Positions 1 through 6,799 of a DNA stretch of 6,832 nucleotides are shown here, piece by piece. How positions within the stretch are numbered: position 1 is the first letter of the stretch; every line of letters starts with the position of its first letter. Source of the stretch: Acidobacteriota bacterium (GTDB lineage: Bacteria; Acidobacteriota; Terriglobia; UBA7540); the NCBI GenBank assembly GCA_021786455.1, contig JAJYNF010000049.1, positions 1-6,832 on the forward strand. The letters run 5' to 3'. Position numbers and translations under genes: made by a program. The notes under the pieces are model-generated. The model did no database searches. It saw only the letters and a program-made list of their open reading frames with translations, and was not told where the DNA came from.

Positions 1-554
1 CCGGTCTCGCCGTCGCGCACTTGGTCGCCGAGTTGCCGTGGCTCGCTCCACCGACCCTGCATACCACCGTGGTAGACCGCGTCTTCAGCCTCGCTGGAAC
101 GCAGAGTGAGCGGCTCGCGCTGTGGCGCGTCGCGTGGGCGATGTTCCTCGAGCATCCGCTGCTCGGCGTCGGCCCAAACACAATTCCCGAGGTTTACGAC
201 CTTTACTTGCCCCCGGGTAAATCCCCGATGCGGGGATACCACGGACATTTGCACAGCGACTACGTGCAATTTGCCGCCGAACGCGGGCTTCCTTGCCTTG
301 CGATCTGGCTATGGTTGATGTTCGCTATCGCGTGGAAAACACTTAAAGCCAGAAAAAACTGCCGGTCAGGACGCTGGATGATAGACGGCGCGCTGGCGGC
401 TTGGCTTGCCCTGATGACGGAAGGCGCATTCGAATTCAATTTTGGAACTTCTCCGGTGCTCATGCTATATCTTTTTGTGGCCGCGACACCTTTTATCGTC
501 GAGCGAATCGAACAGCATCATGGGGCGGACTCCGTAGGCGCTTCGAGTGGTTAA
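1..554 (+). CDS. O-antigen polymerase/ligase family protein, C-terminal part (5' truncated)
   Basis: This is the C-terminal part of a polytopic inner-membrane protein of the Wzy_C/WaaL (O-antigen ligase or polymerase) family. These proteins join lipid-linked oligosaccharide units on the outer face of the membrane. The reading frame is open to the left edge (first full codon at base 3), so the TTG at 21 is not a real start. The family hallmark is visible: an Arg-containing stretch SERLALWR (Arg codon at 111), then EHPLLGVGPN, a periplasmic loop, and GYHGHLHSDYVQFAAERG with two His codons at 246 and 252, equivalent to the conserved 'HxHN' loop end. Two or three hydrophobic helices follow (about 288-345, 378-425 and 453-505), and the protein ends in a short hydrophilic tail. 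The flippase gene starts 32 bases downstream. Family membership is firm. Whether it polymerises repeat units or ligates glycan to a lipid or protein acceptor cannot be told from this fragment. Confidence 0.85.
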   Translation, partial: GLAVAHLVAELPWLAPPTLHTTVVDRVFSLAGTQSERLALWRVAWAMFLEHPLLGVGPNTIPEVYDLYLPPGKSPMRGYHGHLHSDYVQFAAERGLPCLAIWLWLMFAIAWKTLKARKNCRSGRWMIDGALAAWLALMTEGAFEFNFGTSPVLMLYLFVAATPFIVERIEQHHGADSVGASSG

Positions 555-570
555 CTCCCCACTAGCGAAA

Positions 571-576
571 AAGGGA
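571..576 (+). promoter_or_regulatory. Possible ribosome binding site for the MurJ-like gene
   Basis: AAGGGA lies 10 bases upstream of the ATG at 587, in the 32-base gap after the previous stop. It is the best Shine-Dalgarno-like match there and supports the start at 587 over the in-frame ATG at 605. The match is partial and the spacing slightly long. Confidence 0.4.
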
Positions 577-586
577 TGTCGGTAAG

Positions 587-2140
587 ATGCACGGCAAGCG
601 ACAGATGTTTCGTAGCTCGATGGTGGTGGGGACTTTTTCGTTTTTGGGAAGCCTCACCGGCATTCTGGTGGAGGCCAGCATTGCGGCGCACCTGGGGCTT
701 TCACGAAGCTCCGATACTTTTTACGTCGCCTTCACCATTCCCTACGTTGTAACGAACCTGCTCAAGGCAACCGGCCAGTTCTCCCTGGTGCCATTTTTCG
801 CGTCATTGGACGTTCACGCCAATCAGCAAGACCTCTGGCGCGGGTTCAGTTACGCGCTCAATCTGCTTTTCCTGGGGATGGCAGCGGTGGCCGGGGTGGG
901 AGCGATCGGAGCGCCATGGCTGATTCGAGGTATCGCGCCGGGTTTTACTCGCTCGGAAACGGTGCTGGCCACCCGGCTCTGCCGATGGCTGTTTTTGATT
1001 CTCCTGCCGGCCGGACTGGCGGAGGCTATCCGCTCATTCCTTCTAAGCCAGCATCACTTCGCGGTTCCAGCATCGGGGAACTTTTTTCGGAACGTGACGG
1101 TCATCGCCAGTATTCTTCTGACCTTCCACCGCCTGGGCTTCTATAGCATTGTGTTCGGCTATCTTGCCGGCTATTTGATTCAGTTAGGAATTCTCGGCAC
1201 TCAGCTCCTCGTTTTATTTCCGGTGCGCTACTCGCTGACCCTGGCCGGTTCCGGTGAAGCGTTTCGTAACCTGCGCGGCGCCGGTGCGGCGCAGTTCACG
1301 GCAGCGTTGGGCTGGCAGGGTCTGGTGGTCGTCGAACGGATGATTGCTTCTTTCCTGCCGCCAGGAACGCTGACCGCGCTGGCCTACGGCGTGAAAATCA
1401 TGTCCACGCTGGTGGAAGTCCTCGCAGGCAGCTTGGGCACGGCAGCTCTTCCAACACTGGCTCGCGCCTATGCCCGCCACGAAACTGAGGCCGTTCGCCA
1501 GGCGCTCCGCGACGTCATGGAAATTGGGCTTATAGCCGTCGCGCCGGCTATGATTTTTTGCCTGATGTTGCCTCGGAACATCATCCGCCTCATCTTCGAG
1601 CGGGGCCACTTTACCCCGCAGGCTACCTCTCTGATGAGTCAGGTGTTTTTTTTCTACTGCCTCAGCATGCTCCTCTATGCCGCAATCCGAATGCTCAACT
1701 TTTATCTATTTGCCCGAAATGAGGCTGCCTTCTATTTGCGTTTGGTGACACTTCAGTATGCGGTCAACGTGGCAACCGATCTTCTCTATGTGGGGATTTT
1801 CCGCTGGCAAGTCGCCGGCATCCCTCTGGGTTTGCTGACCAGCTTGTTGGTGACGTGCGGAGTGGCCTACGCGCGGGATGTCGGGGGACTGCGTCAGAGC
1901 CTCGACCGAGCTATGGCCGCCTATTTCTTAAAAGTGGCGGCGGCGGCCGGTCTGGCTGCGGTTTGGGTTTGGGGGCTCGGTCAGGAGGTTGCCGCTCCAA
2001 CGAACGGCTTCGGCAATTTTCTTTTTCTGTGCGAGGCGTGCGGGGGCGGGGTGGTCATCTTCTTAGCTGCGGTAATCGGCCTCGGCGCAATCAAGCTTTC
2101 TCGCGTAGCGTCGTTCTGGCGACGGATCGAGACCCCGTGA
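587..2140 (+). CDS. MurJ/MviN-family lipid-linked glycan flippase homologue
   Basis: This is a 517-residue polytopic membrane protein of the MurJ/MviN branch of the MOP flippase superfamily, which moves undecaprenyl-diphosphate-linked sugars across the inner membrane. It is about the usual MurJ length and hydrophobic throughout. Recognisable family blocks are SSDTFYVAFTIP (residues 41-52), GQFSLVPFF (63-71), LGTAALPTLARAYA in the middle, and FERGHFTPQA (337-346). By hand alignment with my memory of E. coli MurJ, the conserved Asp39 is kept (Asp43), but the positions of Arg18, Arg24 and Arg52 are Ser22, Val28 and Thr56/Asn57. Asp25 is Glu29 and Arg270 is Lys270. This suggests it is not the housekeeping lipid II flippase but a dedicated exporter taking the place of Wzx in this locus. 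It follows the Wzy_C gene, and its stop codon overlaps the start of the next gene. Family is confident; the substrate is inferred. Confidence 0.88.
   Translation: MHGKRQMFRSSMVVGTFSFLGSLTGILVEASIAAHLGLSRSSDTFYVAFTIPYVVTNLLKATGQFSLVPFFASLDVHANQQDLWRGFSYALNLLFLGMAAVAGVGAIGAPWLIRGIAPGFTRSETVLATRLCRWLFLILLPAGLAEAIRSFLLSQHHFAVPASGNFFRNVTVIASILLTFHRLGFYSIVFGYLAGYLIQLGILGTQLLVLFPVRYSLTLAGSGEAFRNLRGAGAAQFTAALGWQGLVVVERMIASFLPPGTLTALAYGVKIMSTLVEVLAGSLGTAALPTLARAYARHETEAVRQALRDVMEIGLIAVAPAMIFCLMLPRNIIRLIFERGHFTPQATSLMSQVFFFYCLSMLLYAAIRMLNFYLFARNEAAFYLRLVTLQYAVNVATDLLYVGIFRWQVAGIPLGLLTSLLVTCGVAYARDVGGLRQSLDRAMAAYFLKVAAAAGLAAVWVWGLGQEVAAPTNGFGNFLFLCEACGGGVVIFLAAVIGLGAIKLSRVASFWRRIETP
2137..2140 (+). other. 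GTGA stop-start overlap (translational coupling)
   Basis: The four bases GTGA hold both the GTG start of the methyltransferase (2137-2139) and the TGA stop of the flippase gene (2138-2140). A weak purine-rich stretch (GGATCGAG, 2124-2131) precedes it. This arrangement usually means the ribosome that ends the first gene re-initiates on the second. Confidence 0.75.
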
Positions 2141-2919
2141 AGCCGCTGACGGATGTCAGATACTGGGAGGAGCACGCGTGGGGCGCGCAAGGCCCCAAAC
2201 GGCTGCGTTGGCTGTACCGCGACCAAGACCACGAGATTTTTCGCTTGCTGCGTCAGGCCACCGGGAAAGGGCCAAAACGAATTCTCGAAATCGGCGCGGG
2301 CGGGTCACGAATGCTCCCTTACCTGGGCCGGAAGCTTGGCCAACCGGTCGCGGGCACCGACTTTTCCTTGTTGGGTTGCCGACTACTGCGCGCCAATCTG
2401 AAGTTGCAGAGGGTTCAAGGCGATGTCGTTTGCGACGACCTCTTCCGCTCGTCGCTTCGAGAGGCTAGCTTTGACGTGGTCTATTCGACCGGCCTTGTTG
2501 AACACTTTGACGACCTCCAGGCGGCCGTGGCAGCTCATCTTCGACTGGTCAAGCACGGAGGCCGTCTGATCGTCACGGCACCGAATTTGGAAGGAGTGCA
2601 GGGCAAACTTTTCAAAAGGCATGCGCCCGGCCTGTGGCAAAGACATGTTGTGTTCGGCCCCGAAAAACTGGCGACTACGTTCGATCGCCTGGGTTTAGAC
2701 GAAATTCGATCAGGATATTTGGGATCCTTCTTTCTTCATCTTGGACGAACCAAGGGATGGACAACAGCCGGATCGTGGCCAACTTGTAAGAAAAACTTCG
2801 CGTATTGGTCGGTTCGCTGCTTGAGCGGGAGCGTCTCCCTGGTATGCCGAATATTGCCCTGGCGACCTCACTCGCGCGCCTTTTCGCCGTCACTGTTTGC
2901 TATGGGAATTAAACCGTAG
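2137..2919 (+). CDS. Class I SAM-dependent methyltransferase (first of two)
   Basis: This is a 260-residue soluble methyltransferase of the Rossmann-fold class I type, likely acting on a sugar or sugar-lipid intermediate of the polysaccharide. The start is set at the GTG overlapping the flippase stop. The frame is open further upstream, but that extension lies inside the flippase gene and is low-complexity Gly/Arg-rich translation. From GTG the protein begins with a sensible YWEEHAW block, common in this kind of enzyme. SAM-binding motif I is ILEIGAGGS (49-57), the acidic residue after strand 2 is Asp75 (GTDFS), the strand 4 region is SFDVVYSTGLVEHF (111-124), and GGRLIVTAPN (141-150) follows. 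The C-terminal 60 residues are basic and aromatic-rich and could touch the membrane. The substrate and methylated atom are not predictable. A 41-base gap separates it from the second methyltransferase. Confidence 0.85.
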   Translation: MKPLTDVRYWEEHAWGAQGPKRLRWLYRDQDHEIFRLLRQATGKGPKRILEIGAGGSRMLPYLGRKLGQPVAGTDFSLLGCRLLRANLKLQRVQGDVVCDDLFRSSLREASFDVVYSTGLVEHFDDLQAAVAAHLRLVKHGGRLIVTAPNLEGVQGKLFKRHAPGLWQRHVVFGPEKLATTFDRLGLDEIRSGYLGSFFLHLGRTKGWTTAGSWPTCKKNFAYWSVRCLSGSVSLVCRILPWRPHSRAFSPSLFAMGIKP

Positions 2920-2960
2920 TCCACCGATGCGCCAGATTCAAAGGGCAATGGAAACCATCC

Positions 2961-3623
2961 ATGGCGGGTGAATCGTGGTACAAAGAAGCCTTGCGTCGGC
3001 TCAGCCGACGATCCAGGCAAAAGAAATTTGAGTTGCTTGAGAGCTTCTTCAAGCCTCGGCCGGAGGACCTCGTGCTGGATGTGGGTGCGAGCGGCGCGAC
3101 GTTCACGCCGTACACTTTTCAGGATTACTATGCCTATCCAAACCGCATCGTAGCGGGGGGCATCGAGCAGCGTGAAATTGGGGAAGCCCGACGGCGCTAT
3201 CCTCAGGCACGCTACGCGATTTTTGATGGATGCGGTTTGCCCTTCCCGGATAAATCGTTCGACTTAGTGTTCTCAAACGCAGTGATTGAGCACCTGCTCA
3301 CAGCCCGCCAACAGGAGTGTTTCGCGCGGGAGGTGATGCGCGTTGGACGAAGCTGGTTTGTAACCACCCCCAATTTTTGGTTTCCCTTTGAAAGTCATTA
3401 CCATTTGCCTCTCATTCAGTTCCTTCCCCGTGAGGTTCAACGTTGGTACAACCGCCTGTTCGGAACGCACATCCCCAAGGGGCAGGTTCCCCATCTGCGG
3501 TTGCTTTCTGCGCGCGATATGCGAAGGTTATTTCCAGCAAGCCGTATCGTGGGTGTGCGAGTGACCTTTTGGCCGGAAACCCTGGTTGCTTTCCACGTTG
3601 ATCCCTCGCGGCTTATGACTTGA
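2961..3623 (+). CDS. Class I SAM-dependent methyltransferase (second of two)
   Basis: This is a 220-residue Methyltransf_11-like enzyme. Motif I is VLDVGASGA (38-46). Asp89 in FDGCGLPFPDKSFDLVFSNA (88-107) fits the adenine-binding acidic loop, and VIEHL (108-112) and WFVTTPN (132-138) are the later strand motifs. The segment after that (NFWFPFESHYHLPLIQFLP) is typical of methyltransferases found in polysaccharide clusters. The basic N terminus (RRLSRRSRQKK) lies before the core. ATG at 2961 is the only standard start upstream of the core in this frame back to the previous stop codon. Its nearest purine-rich site (AAAGGG, 2940-2945) is 15 bases away, so initiation may be weak. It shares the fold with the preceding methyltransferase but is not a recent duplicate: motif sequences, length and C terminus all differ. 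The substrate is unknown; a sugar hydroxyl or amino group is the likeliest target from context. Confidence 0.84.
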   Translation: MAGESWYKEALRRLSRRSRQKKFELLESFFKPRPEDLVLDVGASGATFTPYTFQDYYAYPNRIVAGGIEQREIGEARRRYPQARYAIFDGCGLPFPDKSFDLVFSNAVIEHLLTARQQECFAREVMRVGRSWFVTTPNFWFPFESHYHLPLIQFLPREVQRWYNRLFGTHIPKGQVPHLRLLSARDMRRLFPASRIVGVRVTFWPETLVAFHVDPSRLMT

Positions 3624-3641
3624 GCTTGGGCCTTTCAGACA

Positions 3642-5501
3642 ATGTGCGGTATTTGCGGCATCTTCAATTACGGAACCGGCGCGCCGGTGGATCGCTTGGC
3701 GCTCGAACGTTCCGCGCGGGCCATGACTCATCGCGGGCCGGACGACGAGGGTTTCTATCTCGACGGCGCGCTCGGGCTCGGCAACCGGCGGTTGAGCATT
3801 ATTGATCTGGGCGGCGGGCATCAGCCGCTGGCCAACGAAGACGAGACTGTCTGGGTCACCTTCAACGGGGAAATCTATAATTATCGCGAGCTAAGGTCGG
3901 ACCTCGAATCCCGCGGCCATCGCTTCCGCACCGCAACGGACACCGAAGCGATCGTTCACCTTTACGAAGACTACGGCCTTTCGGCGGTCGAACATCTGCG
4001 CGGGATGTTCGCCTTTGCCTTGTGGGACCGTCGGCGGCGACGGCTGCTGCTGGCGCGCGACCGCATCGGCATTAAACCCCTTTTTTATCGCCTTGAGCCC
4101 GGCCGTATCGCTTTTGCTTCCGAGCTGCGCGCGCTCCGCGAACTTTCTTTCGCGCCGGTAGAAATTGACCTCCAGGCGGTTTACGATTTCTTCGGCTTTC
4201 GCTACATCCCCGCGCCCAGCACTTTCCACCGTGGCGTCCAGAAATTGCTTCCCGCGCACGTCCTGGTTGCCGACGCCGAGGGCGTCAAGACAGAACGCTA
4301 TTGGACGCTTCCGCCCGAGGACGAAGACTCGCGCCCCGCCGCCGAATATGCCGAGCAGGTGGTCGGCCTGCTCCGCGAATCGGTTCGGTTACGTCTGATC
4401 GCCGACGTGCCGCTGGGGGTTTTTCTGAGCGGCGGCGTGGATTCGAGCGCGATTGTGGCGATGATGGCGGAACTGGGCGCGAGGCCACTCCGCACATTCT
4501 CCGTCGGCTTTGACGAGACGGAAGCGAGCGAGCTGCCTTACGCGGCCCGCATCGCCCAGCGACACGCCACCAACCATACGGAAATCATCGTTCGCGCGCG
4601 AGACCTCGCTGAACAGCTCGAGCAGCTCATCGCATTCCGCGAGGAGCCGCTCGCCGAGCCGACGGACGTCGCGCTCTATTTGATGTCGAAGCGAGCCGCG
4701 CAGGATGTGAAAGTGGTCATGGCCGGCGAAGGCGGAGACGAGCTGTTCGCGGGCTACCCGAAATACGCCGCTGACCGAATGGCCGGACTCGTCTCCGCCC
4801 TGCCGCAGGAAGCCACCCGGGCCTTGGTTCGCTGGCTGCCGTACCGCCAGCGACGGGTTCAGGTCGCGCTCGAAGCACTCTCGATCGCCGAGGAGGCGGA
4901 GCGTTCCGCCACGTGGTTTGCGTCGTTCACTCGCGAGGAACGGGACGCGCTGTTTTCACCGGATTTCCTGGCGCAGGTGGACACGGCCCATCCGGCCCGC
5001 GTGTTTGCGCGGTATCTGGACGAGGCGCGCGACCGCTCGCCGCTCAAGCGGATGCTTTACGCCGATCTTAAGGTTTGGTTGCCGGACAATCTACTGCTGC
5101 GAGGCGACCAGATGACCATGGCGGCTTCGCTCGAAGAGCGCGTCCCGTTTCTCGATCACAAGCTGGTGGAGCTGGCGGCGCGCATCCCCGGACGCTGGCT
5201 GTCGCGCGGTTTCCGCACCAAGTGGTTGCTGAAGCGCGCGCTCAAACCTTACCTGCCTCCGGAAACACTGGCGCGACGCAAAGCGGGATTCGCCTTGCCG
5301 GTCGGGGTGTGGTTCAGGAAATCGCTCCAATCCATGGTCGCTGATCTGGTGCTCTCACCGTCAGCCGAGTCACGTCAATATTTCAATGCGAAAAACATGG
5401 AAACGTTCGTCCGCGAGCATTTTGACGGCGTGCGCGACCGCCAAAAACAGCTCTGGGCGTTGGTGAACTTCGAGCTGTGGTTGCGGCGCCGAAACCGATA
5501 A
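3642..5501 (+). CDS. asnB: Glutamine-dependent asparagine synthase-type amidotransferase
   Basis: This is a 619-residue two-domain amidotransferase. The N-terminal class II glutaminase domain (about 1-210) starts MCGICGIF, so Met removal would expose the nucleophile Cys2, which fixes the start at 3642. Arg49, Asn75, Glu77 and Asp100 match the known glutamine-binding residues of AsnB. The C-terminal synthetase domain carries the ATP pyrophosphatase loop SGGVDSS (263-269) and GEGGDELFAGYPKY (362-375). RGDQMTMAASLEERVPFLD, near residue 490, is a signature of the family. All catalytic residues I can check are present. It is longer than E. coli AsnB, close to the 610-640 residue forms found in Bacillus and in exopolysaccharide/exosortase loci. 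In such loci these enzymes are thought to amidate a sugar acid or other glycan precursor rather than make asparagine; that role is inferred here from the neighbours. The gene begins 18 bases after the methyltransferase stop, with only a weak ribosome site. Base composition is clearly richer in GC than in the genes before it. Confidence 0.93.
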   Translation: MCGICGIFNYGTGAPVDRLALERSARAMTHRGPDDEGFYLDGALGLGNRRLSIIDLGGGHQPLANEDETVWVTFNGEIYNYRELRSDLESRGHRFRTATDTEAIVHLYEDYGLSAVEHLRGMFAFALWDRRRRRLLLARDRIGIKPLFYRLEPGRIAFASELRALRELSFAPVEIDLQAVYDFFGFRYIPAPSTFHRGVQKLLPAHVLVADAEGVKTERYWTLPPEDEDSRPAAEYAEQVVGLLRESVRLRLIADVPLGVFLSGGVDSSAIVAMMAELGARPLRTFSVGFDETEASELPYAARIAQRHATNHTEIIVRARDLAEQLEQLIAFREEPLAEPTDVALYLMSKRAAQDVKVVMAGEGGDELFAGYPKYAADRMAGLVSALPQEATRALVRWLPYRQRRVQVALEALSIAEEAERSATWFASFTREERDALFSPDFLAQVDTAHPARVFARYLDEARDRSPLKRMLYADLKVWLPDNLLLRGDQMTMAASLEERVPFLDHKLVELAARIPGRWLSRGFRTKWLLKRALKPYLPPETLARRKAGFALPVGVWFRKSLQSMVADLVLSPSAESRQYFNAKNMETFVREHFDGVRDRQKQLWALVNFELWLRRRNR

Positions 5502-5510
5502 AGAGCGATT

Positions 5511-5515
5511 GGGGC
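5511..5515 (+). promoter_or_regulatory. Possible ribosome binding site deciding a TTG start
   Basis: GGGGC ends 7 bases before the TTG at 5523. No comparable site precedes the other in-frame candidates (GTG 5538, ATG 5565), so it favours the TTG start of the glycosyltransferase. The match is weak. Confidence 0.3.
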
Positions 5516-5522
5516 TTGGCCT

Positions 5523-6728
5523 TTGAATTCATCTGCTGTGACGAACCGACCGCCGGCCGTTTTGATGATCGTTGAGAATCTGCCCGTGCCCTTCGACCGG
5601 CGCGTCTGGCAGGAAGCTCGAGCGCTCGCCGAGGCGGGCTATCGCCTCTCGATCATCTGCCCGAAAGGCCGCGGGTTCGAGCGGGGCCGCGAGACGCTCG
5701 AGGGCATTGAGATTTATCGGCACGCGCTTTGGGAGGCCGCCGGGCCGCTCGGCTATCTGGTGGAGTATCTCTGGGCGCTCGCGGCGGAGTTCTGGCTGGC
5801 TATTCGAGTTTATGCGCGCACGCGCTTTCGCGTTCTCCATGCCGCTAACCCACCGGACACAATTTTCCTGATCGGGCTTTTCTTCAAGCTTTTCGGCGTG
5901 CGGTTTATCTTCGATCATCACGATCTGAACCCGGAGCTTTTTGAGGCGAAATTCGGCCGGCGCGGCTGGCTCTACCGACTGGTTGTGCTGGCGGAGCGAA
6001 TGACGTTCCGTGCCGCCGACGTGGCGATCGCGACCAACGAATCCTACCGCGAGATCGCCATCGGGCGCGGCGGCCTCAGCGCGGATCGCATCTTCATCGT
6101 GCGCAGCTCGCCCGATCTTGGACGCATCCGTCTCGGACCGCCGCAACCCGAACTGAAAGAAGGCCGCGCGCATCTCGTCACGTATCACGGCGTGATGGGA
6201 CCGCAGGAGGGGCTCGATTTACTGCTCGAGGCGATCGAGGACATCGTGAAAAATCGGAAGCGGCGCGACACGTTGTTCGCGCTGATCGGCAGCGGAACGG
6301 AGTTCGGTCGGCTCAAGGAGCTGGCGCGGCGAAAACAGCTCGAGCCGTTCGTGCGTTTCACGGGCCGCGTTACCGACGAACAACTGGCCGCCTACCTCTC
6401 GACCGCCGACGTTTCCGTCGCGCCCGATCCCAAAAATCCAATGAACGACAAGTCCACGATGAACAAAATCCTGGAGGCCATGGCCTACGCGCGGCCGGTC
6501 GTGCTGTTCGACCTAACCGAAGGGCGCCGATCGGCGGACGACGCGGCGCTCTACGCGCGGCCGAACGACCCGAGGGATTTGGCCGAGCACATCGTTCGAC
6601 TGCTCGATTCGGCCGAGTTGCGGCAAGAACTTGGAGCGCGCGGGCGGAACCGCGTCGAAGAGCGGCTGAACTGGGAGAACGAGAAGAAGGCGCTTTGGCT
6701 CGCCTATCGAAAGGCGCTGGGAGGCTAA
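5523..6728 (+). CDS. Glycosyltransferase family 4-like protein (GT-B fold)
   Basis: This is a 401-residue cytoplasmic GT-B glycosyltransferase that should add a sugar from a nucleotide donor to a lipid-linked acceptor. The N-terminal acceptor domain opens with VLMIVENLPVPFDRRVWQEA (13-32), a block typical of one GT4 subgroup. It continues with AANPPDTIFLIG and FDHHDLNPE (130-138). The C-terminal donor domain begins near YHGVMGPQEGLDLLLEAI (221-238). The donor-site region NDKSTMNKILEAMAYARPVVLFDLTEGR keeps the second Glu of the EX7E motif (Glu318), while the first position is Lys310, as in the STMNK variant of this subgroup. The start is uncertain: TTG 5523 has the best ribosome site, GTG 5538 is possible, and ATG 5565 would cut into the first beta strand. 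There is no signal peptide. The gene lies 21 bases after asnB and shares its GC-rich composition. The sugar and linkage are unknown. Confidence 0.9.
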   Translation: MNSSAVTNRPPAVLMIVENLPVPFDRRVWQEARALAEAGYRLSIICPKGRGFERGRETLEGIEIYRHALWEAAGPLGYLVEYLWALAAEFWLAIRVYARTRFRVLHAANPPDTIFLIGLFFKLFGVRFIFDHHDLNPELFEAKFGRRGWLYRLVVLAERMTFRAADVAIATNESYREIAIGRGGLSADRIFIVRSSPDLGRIRLGPPQPELKEGRAHLVTYHGVMGPQEGLDLLLEAIEDIVKNRKRRDTLFALIGSGTEFGRLKELARRKQLEPFVRFTGRVTDEQLAAYLSTADVSVAPDPKNPMNDKSTMNKILEAMAYARPVVLFDLTEGRRSADDAALYARPNDPRDLAEHIVRLLDSAELRQELGARGRNRVEERLNWENEKKALWLAYRKALGG

Positions 6729-6764
6729 TTACCTAGGCTAGAGCATTTCCATAAATAATATAGC

Positions 6765-6793
6765 TTGACAAACGGGAACCGTCATGGCAGAGT
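6765..6793 (+). promoter_or_regulatory. Sigma70-like promoter with extended -10
   Basis: A perfect -35 TTGACA (6765-6770) is followed by a 17-base spacer and a -10 hexamer CAGAGT (6788-6793, 3 of 6 matches). TG at 6785-6786 sits exactly where an extended -10 would lie. An AT-rich run (ATAAATAATATA, 6751-6762) just upstream could act as an UP element and stands out from the GC-rich surroundings. The predicted start of transcription is near 6800. The whole 6729-6799 spacer holds no hairpin with a T-run, so I see no terminator for the upstream operon. Confidence 0.55.
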
Positions 6794-6799
6794 GTGCTC

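Noticed and set aside
21..23. TTG at 21 as the true start of the first gene
   Set aside because: The frame is open to the window edge, and a Wzy_C protein needs several more membrane helices before this point. The gene is truncated by the window.
1214..1609. A 131-codon minus-strand frame opposite the flippase gene
   Set aside because: Low-information, Gln/Arg/His-rich translation with no motif; a mirror of the real gene's codon use.
1646..1653. Run of eight T inside the flippase gene, considered as a phase-variation tract
   Set aside because: Eight bases is short for a contingency tract, and the run simply encodes Phe-Phe-Phe in a membrane helix. Related proteins are hydrophobic there.
1855..2136. 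Upstream extension of the first methyltransferase frame
   Set aside because: It lies inside the flippase coding region, and the translation is Gly/Arg/Ser-rich without family similarity. The GTG at 2137 with the GTGA overlap is the better start.
5529..6188. A 219-codon open frame on the minus strand opposite the glycosyltransferase
   Set aside because: Its translation is rich in Arg, Ala, Glu and Pro with no recognisable domain, and it lies wholly antisense to a clear glycosyltransferase. Long antisense frames are expected in GC-rich genes.
6723..6764. AT-rich stretch after the glycosyltransferase, considered as a terminator or attachment site
   Set aside because: No stem-loop followed by a T-run and no clear repeat pair. 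CCTAGG at 6732-6737 is just a six-base palindrome. It is better explained as the upstream part of a promoter.
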